A stretch of DNA of 63,444 nt from Kiritimatiellia bacterium (lineage in GTDB: Bacteria > Verrucomicrobiota > Kiritimatiellia > CAIQIC01 > Lenti-01), in contig JAQUJC010000008.1 in assembly GCA_028681135.1 (NCBI GenBank), positions 1 to 63,444 on the forward strand, in the 5' to 3' direction. Below the pieces are notes generated by a model. The model made no database searches and was not told the DNA's origin. It saw only the letters and a program-made list of their open reading frames with translations. The translations under genes were made by a program, and so were the position numbers. Below, in pieces: positions 24,434-32,300 of the stretch; positions within the stretch are counted from its first letter, which is position 1, and each line of letters begins with the position of its first letter.

Positions 24434-24567
24434 TTTTCCACAGTGTGGAAAAATAGTTTCCATAGCGTGGAAAAATCGCCCAAAAGTTTTCCATAGCGTG
24501 GAAAAATTGCGAAAAAGTTTTCCATAGCGTGGAAAAATTGTGAAAAAGTTTTCCATAGCGTGGAAAA
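24434..24567. repeat. Array of five TTTTCCA-N5-TGGAAAA palindromes with about 31-bp period
   Basis: Units lie at 24434-24452, 24457-24473, 24487-24505, 24518-24536 and 24549-24567. The last four share the centre TAGCG; the first has CAGTG. Spacings are about 22, 31, 31 and 31 bases, near multiples of a helical turn. The array lies between divergent starts (24348 minus, 24674 plus), in a 325-base gap with no gene. It may be a regulator binding array or a hairpin array. Confidence 0.85.
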
Positions 24568-24673
24568 GTCGTGAAAATGGTTTTGATCGCGCCGTACGGA
24601 TGAGTCTCGATACCAGCACGGAGTAACACCCCAGGGTTGCCTGGGGAAGGTGGGCGGGCTAGGATCGGACGGT

Positions 24674-26956
24674 ATGCAGAAAGGGCTGATAGGATCGTTT
24701 CTTGTACTGGGCATCACGTCGCTGGTGGCGCAGGTACTGGCGGTGCGGGAGCTGCTCGTAATATTCTACGGCAATGAATTCTTCATGGGGTGGACCCTGT
24801 TTGCGTGGCTGTTCTGGGTGGCGGTGGGGGCTTTGCTGGCTGGACGAATCACACGACGTTGCTCTCCCTGCGGCCTGTCTTTGGCGGGTTGTCATGCGTG
24901 GGCGGCTCTGGCGTTGCCTCTGGTCCTGATGAGCATCCGCGCCGCCCGCTCTTGGGTGACCCCTGTGGCGGGTGCCATGCCGGACTTGCTGCCAGCCATG
25001 GGGTTCTCCTTTATGGTTTTGGCGCCGTTGTGCGGAGGGCTGGGCGCTCAGTTTGTCATCGGTGTGCATGCCTGGCAAAACCGCGAACCGACCGCGGCGA
25101 CAGGTGCCGTGCCGGGCTGGGCCTATGGACTCGAAACCGCCGGATTTGTTGTGGGGGGATTGCTGTTCAACTTCATGGGAGTGCTGCAGGATGAATTTCT
25201 GGTGGCGGGATGGCTGGGAACCATCAATGGGGTGGCCGGGTTAGCCGGGGTCTTCGCCTGGGGGGGGCGCTCACCGCGTTCTCGGCGGATGCGGCTGGGG
25301 CTGAGATGCGGGCTGCTGGGCGTGACCGCAGCCTCTTTGGCGCTGGCGATACTGGGCAGTCGCCTGGGACACATGACGGGCGCGTGGCGCTATCCGGGCC
25401 AGGAGCTGATTGAGTCGCGTCATTCCATCCACGGCAATCTGGCCGTCACGTCCATCGGTTCGCAACTCAACTTTCACAGCAACGGGTTGCTGCTGGGGGC
25501 CGAGGACGAACCGCTGAGCAGCGAAACCCTGGTGCATTATCCCATGCTGTGGCATCCGCAGCCCCAACGCGTCTTGCTGATGGGCAATGGCTTTAACGGT
25601 GCATTGGGCGAAATTCTCAAGCACGCCCCCCGCCGGGTAGACTATGTCGAGTTGGACCCGGTGTTGATTCAATTGGTCCGGCAGTACGCCGCACCGGTGC
25701 GCCGGGCGGCTCTGGAGGATTCACGCGTCCATGTGACTTTCACCGATGGGCGTTTCTATTTTCATCATGCGCCGGAAGGAGCGGCGGCAGGCGTCTACGA
25801 TGTGGTGATGATCAATTTGCCCAGCCCCAGCACCATTCTCCTGAACCGCTACTACACGCAAGAATTCTATCGCGACGTGCGCCGCCGATTGGCCCCGCAC
25901 GGAGTGCTGGCGGTCCGGCTGGCCTTTTCGCCGGACTATCTGGGGCCGGAATTGGAGACCTTGGGCGCTTCCGTCTATCGGACATTGCGCGACGTATTTG
26001 CGTCGGTTCGCTTGCTCCCCGGCTATGATGTGCTCTTTTTGGCGACGGCCGCCGAGGCGCCGCCGCCGACGGCCGCCGATCTCGCGGGCCGCTACGAGGC
26101 GCGCGGGCTCGACACTGATTTTGTCTTTCCGCCGGCCATTGTGGAACGTCTGGAAACCGACCGCATTGGCTATGTGCAGGACGCCTTTGACGCCAACACC
26201 CTGGCGCAGATCAACCGCGACGGCCAACCGGTTGCCTGTCACTACAATCTGGTGGTATGGCTGCGCTCATTCCATCCCTGGGCGGCAGCCGTGGCCGAGC
26301 GCGTGGGCGGCCTGGGCTGGCCTTGGGGGGCGGGGGTGGTGCTTCTGGCGGGCCTGGGGATGAGCGTGTCCATGCGCGGGCGGGCCGTCTGGCGGGCCGG
26401 GGTCTGGGCCAAGGGCATTGGCAGCTTCACGCTTATGGGTTGCGAACTGGTACTCCTGATGGCGTTTCAGTCCTTATGCGGCTATCTGCACTATCAATTG
26501 GCGCTGATGCTCGCGGCACTGATGCTGGGGATGGCGTTGGGCACAGGGATGGCGTCTCGGCGGATCGTCCGTGCTGGAATCGGAACACTCGGGACGGTCC
26601 ATGCGGGGCTGGCCGCCTATGCGGTGGGGCTGGTGGTGGTTCTGCGGTGGCTGGAATCGGCCGCCCCCGGGCCATCGCTGGGACTGGAACTTCTGTTTCT
26701 CCTGCTGGCGGCGGGGGTGGGGGTTCTCGCTGGCTATGAATTTCCGGTGGCCACTCGCATTCATCTGGCGGGCGATGCGTCCTCCGCCCACCAGAGCGGG
26801 ACGATCTATGTGGTGGACCTGGTCGGCTCGTGCCTCAGTGCGCTGGGGGTCGGCCTGTGGGCGTTGCCCATTATCGGCACCGGGGCCACGTTGGGGCTGC
26901 TGGCGGGATTAAACGTTATCGTCGCAGTTTTGTGCCGTCGCGTTTCCGAATCTTAA
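24674..26956 (+). CDS. Spermidine-synthase-like domain flanked by membrane helices
   Basis: The ATG at 24674 has AGGA 9 bases before it and is preferred over the GTG at 24650. The 760-residue protein has about seven N-terminal membrane helices (1-235). A spermine/spermidine-synthase-like Rossmann domain follows (about 245-480), with VLLMGNGFNGALGEILKH as the nucleotide-binding loop, then RVDYVELDPVLIQ and LNRYYTQEFYRDVRRRL. More helices fill about 545-760. Such fusions are widespread in PVC bacteria and deltaproteobacteria and are annotated as fused MFS/spermidine synthase; the true substrate is not known. The gene lies downstream of the palindrome array. Confidence 0.85.
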   Translation: MQKGLIGSFLVLGITSLVAQVLAVRELLVIFYGNEFFMGWTLFAWLFWVAVGALLAGRITRRCSPCGLSLAGCHAWAALALPLVLMSIRAARSWVTPVAGAMPDLLPAMGFSFMVLAPLCGGLGAQFVIGVHAWQNREPTAATGAVPGWAYGLETAGFVVGGLLFNFMGVLQDEFLVAGWLGTINGVAGLAGVFAWGGRSPRSRRMRLGLRCGLLGVTAASLALAILGSRLGHMTGAWRYPGQELIESRHSIHGNLAVTSIGSQLNFHSNGLLLGAEDEPLSSETLVHYPMLWHPQPQRVLLMGNGFNGALGEILKHAPRRVDYVELDPVLIQLVRQYAAPVRRAALEDSRVHVTFTDGRFYFHHAPEGAAAGVYDVVMINLPSPSTILLNRYYTQEFYRDVRRRLAPHGVLAVRLAFSPDYLGPELETLGASVYRTLRDVFASVRLLPGYDVLFLATAAEAPPPTAADLAGRYEARGLDTDFVFPPAIVERLETDRIGYVQDAFDANTLAQINRDGQPVACHYNLVVWLRSFHPWAAAVAERVGGLGWPWGAGVVLLAGLGMSVSMRGRAVWRAGVWAKGIGSFTLMGCELVLLMAFQSLCGYLHYQLALMLAALMLGMALGTGMASRRIVRAGIGTLGTVHAGLAAYAVGLVVVLRWLESAAPGPSLGLELLFLLLAAGVGVLAGYEFPVATRIHLAGDASSAHQSGTIYVVDLVGSCLSALGVGLWALPIIGTGATLGLLAGLNVIVAVLCRRVSES

Positions 26957-26973
26957 ATCCGCGCCTGAATCTT

Positions 26974-27174
26974 TTAAAACGTCACGACCCGGTCGGACTC
27001 TTTCACCATGTCGTACAGGTCTTTCATGGTTGAGAGGGGACACAGTTCCGAGCCTTCCGAGTGGCGAATTTTAAGGCAGCTCCCGCACGCGAGAATCGTG
27101 CCACCGGCATCGACATAGGCCTGCATCTGCTCGGGAACAGAGGGGTGTCGGTTCAGGCGTACAGGCGTACACAT
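26974..27174 (-). pseudogene. DsrE-like protein, N-terminally truncated remnant
   Basis: Only the C-terminal half of a DsrE/DsrF-like sulfur-relay-type protein is present: QMQAYVDAGGTILACGSCLK, then SELCPLSTMKDLYDMVKESD, ending RVVTF. Full-length members carry about 40 or more residues before this; here the upstream sequence has no match and meets the umuD regulatory region at 27233. It is either a 66-residue product or, more probably, a decayed gene. Confidence 0.6.
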
Positions 27175-27232
27175 ATCGTGCCATGTTGATCTTTCAGCTT
27201 GCCGATGGGGGGTGGGGGGCGGTACGGTAACT

Positions 27233-27244
27233 GAACGATTGTTC
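27233..27244 (+). promoter_or_regulatory. Candidate SOS box GAAC-N4-GTTC before umuD
   Basis: GAACGATTGTTC fits the Gram-positive-type LexA operator GAAC-N4-GTTC and is extended to TGAACGATTGTTCA. It ends only a few bases before the umuD ATG at 27248. LexA repression of umuDC is established in several phyla; use here is inferred. Confidence 0.55.
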
Positions 27245-27247
27245 ATC

Positions 27248-27700
27248 ATGTTTAGGCCCCATCCATCTCGTCAGCCCGTGGTCCGCATCCACCCCGCGGC
27301 ACGGCATGCGCCGTTGCGTCCGCTGCGGTTGTATACGTCGCGCATTGCGGCGGGGTTTCCGTCGCCGGCCGATGACCATCTGGAAAGCCCCCTGGACCTC
27401 AACGAGCACTTGGTGGCGCATCCGGCAGCGACGTTCATGGTGCGGGTGCAAGGCGACTCGATGCTGGGGGCGGGCATCCGCGATGGCGACCTGCTGGTGG
27501 TGGACCGCTCACGCGAAGCCCACGACGGGGCGATTGTCGTGGCGGTGATCGATGGCGACCTCACCGTCAAGCGCTTGCGCACGAGTCGCGGCCGCATCCG
27601 GCTGGAAGCAGAAAACCCGGCCTATCCGCCTCTGATTCTGCGCGAGGGCTCCGACTTGGTGATTTGGGGGGTGGTGGCACATGCGATCCGGTCGTATTGA
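27248..27700 (+). CDS. umuD: UmuD-type S24 peptidase, DNA polymerase V subunit
   Basis: This 150-residue protein aligns along its length with E. coli UmuD. The cleavage region is RIAAGFPSPADDH (self-cut expected at Ala35-Gly36), and the Ser-Lys dyad is Ser71 in VQGDSMLGAG and Lys108 in LTVKRL. RecA-stimulated self-cleavage yields the active subunit of the translesion polymerase. The start at 27248 directly follows the SOS box and lacks a clear ribosome binding site, so the mRNA may have a very short leader; a GTG at 27212 is an alternative. umuC follows 16 bases after its stop. Confidence 0.9.
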   Translation: MFRPHPSRQPVVRIHPAARHAPLRPLRLYTSRIAAGFPSPADDHLESPLDLNEHLVAHPAATFMVRVQGDSMLGAGIRDGDLLVVDRSREAHDGAIVVAVIDGDLTVKRLRTSRGRIRLEAENPAYPPLILREGSDLVIWGVVAHAIRSY

Positions 27701-27716
27701 CGCAGGGGGAGGGGGG

Positions 27717-28988
27717 ATGGTTGCGCTGGTGGACTGTAATAATTTCTACGCCTCCTGCGAACGGGTATTCCAGCCCGCCCTCATGGGGCGGCCCATTGTC
27801 GTTTTGTCCAATAACGATGGCTGTGTAATCGCCCGCAGCAACGAGGCCAAGGCGTTGGGCGTGGCGATGGGGGCGCCGTGGTTCAAGGTGTCCCGCCGCT
27901 TCCAGGCGCTGGGGGTGCAGGTGTTTTCATCCAACTACGCGCTCTATGGCGACTTGTCCCGGCGGGTGATGCAGGTGTTGGCGCGCTTCAGCCCGCGGCT
28001 CGAGGTCTATTCCATTGATGAATGTTTTCTGGACCTGAGCAGTTGGCGCGGGGATCGGACGGCGCTTGGGGCGGAGATTGTTCATACGGTGCAGCAATGG
28101 ACGGGGCTGCCGGTGTCGGTGGGCCTGGCGCCGACCAAAACGCTGGCCAAGGTCGCGAACCGCATGGCCAAAGCGGGACACGGGGCGGGGGGGGCGGTGC
28201 TGGATTGGACGCAGTGGCCCGCACAGCGGGAAACGCTCGCCGCGTTGCCGGTAGAGGATGTGTGGGGGGTGTCAACTCGTTGGGGGGCGCGCTTGCGGCA
28301 GATGGGCATCGCGACTGCCCTGGCCCTGGCCGAGGCCAATCCAACGCGCTTGCGTAAGGTGTTCAGCGTGGTGCTGGAGCGGACGGCGCGGGAACTCGCC
28401 GGTCAATCGTGCCTGCCACTGGAATTGGTGCCGCCGTCCCAGCGCCAGATCATGGTGTCGCGCAGTTTTGGCCAGCGGCTGACGCAGCGCGAAGAGCTGG
28501 AGGCGGCGCTGACGGCATTCGCCATGCGCGCGGGCGAAAAATTGCGGCGTCAGCGATTGCGAACGCGCGTGGTATCGGTTTTTGTGCACACCAGCCCCTT
28601 TGATCGGGCTGCGTCCCACTACGCCAATGCGGCCACCCTGGTGCTGGAGCATCCCACACGCGATTCCGGCCGCCTGGTGCGGAGTGCGCTACAAGGATTG
28701 GGGCGCATCTTTCGTCCGGGATTGGCCTACCAGCGCGCGGGAGTGCTTCTCCCGGACCTCGCGCCGGAGCAGGTCGAACAGGGCGTGCTCTTTTCCTCGG
28801 CCCCTGGCGACAACGCTCGCAGCGACCGACTGATGGACTGTCTGGACGCGCTGAACCGCTCCCCGGCGCGACGGGCGGTTGGCTATGCCAGCGAACTCCA
28901 GGGCCATGCCTGGCGCATGCGCCAGCGCCACAAATCGCCCGCAAGTCTCAGCAACTGGCACGATCTGCCCATCGTCCACGCCCGGTGA
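27717..28988 (+). CDS. umuC: UmuC-type Y-family DNA polymerase (Pol V catalytic subunit)
   Basis: This 423-residue protein begins MVALVDCNNFYASCERVFQP, with the palm Asp6. It carries the catalytic YSIDECFLDL with Asp101 and Glu102, a VGLAPTKTLAKVANRMAK segment and the C-terminal little-finger region (ARRAVGYASE). The start at 27717 follows a G-rich Shine-Dalgarno stretch; an in-frame ATG at 27681 overlaps umuD but adds residues not seen in the family. It forms error-prone Pol V with UmuD and should be SOS-induced through the box before umuD. Confidence 0.92.
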   Translation: MVALVDCNNFYASCERVFQPALMGRPIVVLSNNDGCVIARSNEAKALGVAMGAPWFKVSRRFQALGVQVFSSNYALYGDLSRRVMQVLARFSPRLEVYSIDECFLDLSSWRGDRTALGAEIVHTVQQWTGLPVSVGLAPTKTLAKVANRMAKAGHGAGGAVLDWTQWPAQRETLAALPVEDVWGVSTRWGARLRQMGIATALALAEANPTRLRKVFSVVLERTARELAGQSCLPLELVPPSQRQIMVSRSFGQRLTQREELEAALTAFAMRAGEKLRRQRLRTRVVSVFVHTSPFDRAASHYANAATLVLEHPTRDSGRLVRSALQGLGRIFRPGLAYQRAGVLLPDLAPEQVEQGVLFSSAPGDNARSDRLMDCLDALNRSPARRAVGYASELQGHAWRMRQRHKSPASLSNWHDLPIVHAR

Positions 28989-29150
28989 TCGGTGCGGGTC
29001 GCTGGGAGGCCGCTGCCTGCGCCGCACGATAGATATTGCACTAGACGATACGCACCGATCCCGCCAGGAACAGAACGAGGAGACTCCCTTGGTTTGTTGT
29101 GCAGGGAGGTGCAGGTGCGAAAAAAGACGCGCGACCCGTGTGCTGGGGGC

Positions 29151-29179
29151 TTGTCAAACGGGGGCGGCTGATGTACAAC
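29151..29179 (+). promoter_or_regulatory. Promoter of the tRNA-Arg gene
   Basis: TTGTCA (29151-29156) and TACAAC (29174-29179) are separated by exactly 17 bases, a good sigma-70-type pair. Transcription would start near 29186, about 9 bases before the tRNA. Confidence 0.6.
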
Positions 29180-29194
29180 ATTGGTCTTGTTCGC

Positions 29195-29271
29195 GTACCT
29201 GTAGCTCAATTGGATAGAGCACCTGACTACGGATCAGGAGGTTACAGGTTCGACTCCTGTCAGGTACGCCA
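29195..29271 (+). tRNA. tRNA-Arg (anticodon ACG)
   Basis: The acceptor stem GTACCTG (29195-29201) pairs with CAGGTAC (29261-29267), and G29268 is followed by an encoded CCA. The D arm is GCTC..GAGC, and the T arm is ACAGG-TTCGACT-CCTGT. The anticodon arm CCTGA-CTACGGA-TCAGG places ACG at positions 34-36, decoding CGU/CGC/CGA after A-to-I editing. Confidence 0.95.
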
Positions 29272-29277
29272 CTTTTA

Positions 29278-29303
29278 GGACGCCCGGATTGGGCGTCCGT
29301 TTT
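29278..29303 (+). terminator. Rho-independent terminator of the tRNA gene
   Basis: GGACGCCC-GGATT-GGGCGTCC forms a perfect 8-bp stem followed by GTTTT. It starts 7 bases after the tRNA CCA and ends just before the converging LRR gene stop at 29307. There is no T-run on the other strand, so it works for the plus strand only. Confidence 0.85.
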
Positions 29304-29306
29304 GCG

Positions 29307-32300
29307 TCATGGGCTGAATAGCGCGCGATAGACGGCCAGGGGGCGGTTGGTGGAGAAGAGGATTATGGCGGTGCCATTGGTGATCTCGTACTCGTCGGCG
29401 GGCAGGGGCGCGAAATCCCACTCGTGCTGGGTGACGCCGGTGGCGTATTCAATCCGGCCGCCGGAAAAATCGGAGGGCAGTCCGAAGGCCATACCCTCGG
29501 GCAGGACGTGCAGCTCGAATTCGCCGCCGATGGCGGGGGCCAAGGTCCAATCGGCATAGAGCGCATGGGGCGCGGTGACATAGGGGACGGGGGTATTGGT
29601 AAAGACATGGTGGCCCCGTCCGCCCGCCGCCGTCCACCATCCGCGAAAGGCATACTCGGGCCGGGTGGCGGCGGGGAGGGTGGCATAGGGGTTGCCCACG
29701 TTATAGGTGCGGCTGGCATACGAGGGGGTGCCGCCCTCGGCATAGAAGGCTGCCACGGTGGTCCAGAGGGTTTTGGGGGCGGGGTAGGCGGCCCATCCCG
29801 CACGGTTGGCGCAATAATACACCAGGGGCCAGGTGGGATTGACCTGCGAAAAGACTGGCGCCGGACCCTTGAAATACAGGGGGCAGGCCAGCCCGTCGAA
29901 TGTCGCGATGCCGATTTGCTGCACATTCGGCGGAAGCATCAACCGGTCTAGTCCGGTGCAGTTTTCAAATACGTGATCGCCGATCTGGCGCAGGCCCGTC
30001 CTGAGTTGGATATCCGCGAGAGCGGAGCACCCATAAAATGCGTAGCTTTCGAGGATGGCGACGCTGTCGGCCATGGCCACCGCGGTCAGGGCGGTGCGGG
30101 CGATGAAGGCATAGCTGCCGATGCGCTGCACGCCCTCAGGAACATCATAGGCGCCGGCCCGGGCGGAAGGAAATTGGATGAGGTGGGTCCGGGCCTTGTT
30201 GAACAGGACCCCATCCCGGCTGGAGTACGAAGGGTTGGCATCGGCAACATCGATGGCCAGCAGCGCATCGCAATCGCGAAAGACACCGTCGCCGAGCGAG
30301 GTGACGCGGTCGGGGAGCCAGACATTGGTGAGGCCGGGGCAGCCATTGAAGGCGTAGCTGCCGATGCTGGCGACATGGGCGCCAAGCGTCAGGTGGGCCA
30401 GTGCGGTGCAGTTGGCAAAGGCGCTGTAGCCGATGGACGTTACATGGTCGGGGACCACCACGTTGGTCAGTGCGGTGCACCCGGCAAAGGCACCGCTGCC
30501 GATGGCGGTCAGGCCCTCTGGGAACAGGATAGTTGACAGTCCGCGGCACCCGTAAAACGCATGGCTGCCAATGGAGGTGAGCGTGGCGGGGAGGGTGATG
30601 GCGGTCAAATTCGTGCGGGACACAAAGGCATAGCTGTCGATGGCGGTGACGCCGTCGGGAATGATGTAGGGGCCAGCTTTGGTGACGGGGTACTGGATGA
30701 GCGCCGTTTGGTCTTTGTTGAACAGCACACCGTCTAAGCTGGTGAAGGCGGCATTGGCCGGGTCGATCTGGATATTCGCCACATCGGGACAATCGCGGAA
30801 GACACCATCGCCGATCTGGATGACAGTTGCGGGCAGCATGACGGTGGTCAACTGATTGGGGCCATTGAAGGCATAATCGCCGATGGCGGTGACGTTGGCG
30901 CCGAGGGTCAGGTGGGTTAGGGTGCTGCAGCCTGCGAAGGCTCCGGAACCGATGGCGACCACCTGGTCCGGGATAACGACGTCGGTGAGTCCGGTGCAGC
31001 CGGCGAAGGCATAGCTGTCGATATATACCACGCTGTCGGGAAGGGTGAGGTGAGTGAGACCGGTGCAGCCGTAGAACGCATAGCTGCTGATGGATGTGAG
31101 TGTGGAGGGGAGGGTGATGGCGGTCAAGTTTGTGCGGGAGATGAATGCAAAGCTGTCGATGGTGGTCACGCCTTCCGGGATGACATAGTCGCCAGTTTTG
31201 GCGGAGGGGTACTGAATGAGCCGGGTTTGGGTCTTGTTGAACAGGACGCCATCCGCGCTGGAAAAGGCGGTGTTGTTGCTGGCCACCCGGATGGCGGTGA
31301 GCGCGGCGCAATCCCGCACGATGCCGTCTCCGATGGCGGTGACGTGGCCGGGAAGCGTGAACGTGGTCAGCCCGTTGCAACCATTGAAAGCATAGCTGCC
31401 AATCGAGGTGACGCTGTCGGGAAGGGTGAGGTCGGTTACCCCGGAGCATCCCGCAAAGGCGGCGCTGCCGATGGATAGGACGTGGTCGCCAATTGAGATG
31501 GTGGCCAGATTCTGGCCGCCGTTGAAAGCATAGCTGCCGATGGAGGTGACGCTGTCGGGAATGACCACGGATGTTAGCCCCGTACACCCGTTGAACGCAA
31601 AGCTGCCAATGGAGAAGACACTGGCAGGGATCGTGATGGACGACAATCCGGTGCGGGCGCTGAAGGCGTAGCTATCGATGGTCCGCACACCATCGGGAAT
31701 GGCGTAGGCACCGGTTTTGGCCGCGGGATATTGAATCAGCGTGGTTTGGTCTTTGTCGAACAGCACACCATCAACGCTGGAATAGGCGGTATTGGAGGCC
31801 GCGACCGTGATGGTGGCCAGGCGGAGGCAATCGCGGATGATCCCGGCCCCGATGGAGGTGACGTTCAAGGGAAGGGTGAAGTTGGTCAGGCCATTGCAGC
31901 TATTGAAACCATAGGCGCCGATAGACGTGACACTATCGGGGAGGGTGATCTCATCCAGGCCGGCACACCCGGCAAAGGCCGCGCTGCCGATGGTCTGCAC
32001 GCCCAAGCCAAGGCGGGCGGATTGGAGGCCGGCGCAGCCGCTGAAGGCGTAGCTGCCGATGGTGGTCACGCTGTCGGGAATGTCCACCGACATCAGGCCG
32101 GTGCAGCCGTTGAAGGCAGAACTTCCGATGGCGGTGAGGCCATCCGGGAGGGTGATGCCAGTCAGGCCGGTGCGGGACCTGAAGGCGTAATCGCCGATGG
32201 CGGTGACGCCGGCGGGGATGGCGTAGTCGCCGATCCGGGCCGCCGGATATTGAATGAGGGCGGTTTGGTTGGAGTTGAAGAGAACGCCCTCCACACTGGA

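Noticed and set aside
24434-24567. Array considered as a CRISPR
   Set aside because: The repeats are short palindromes, the spacers are similar to each other, and no cas gene is near.
24349-24717. N-terminal extension of the truncated reductase through the palindrome array
   Set aside because: The 31-bp period changes frame at each unit and the translation has no family match.
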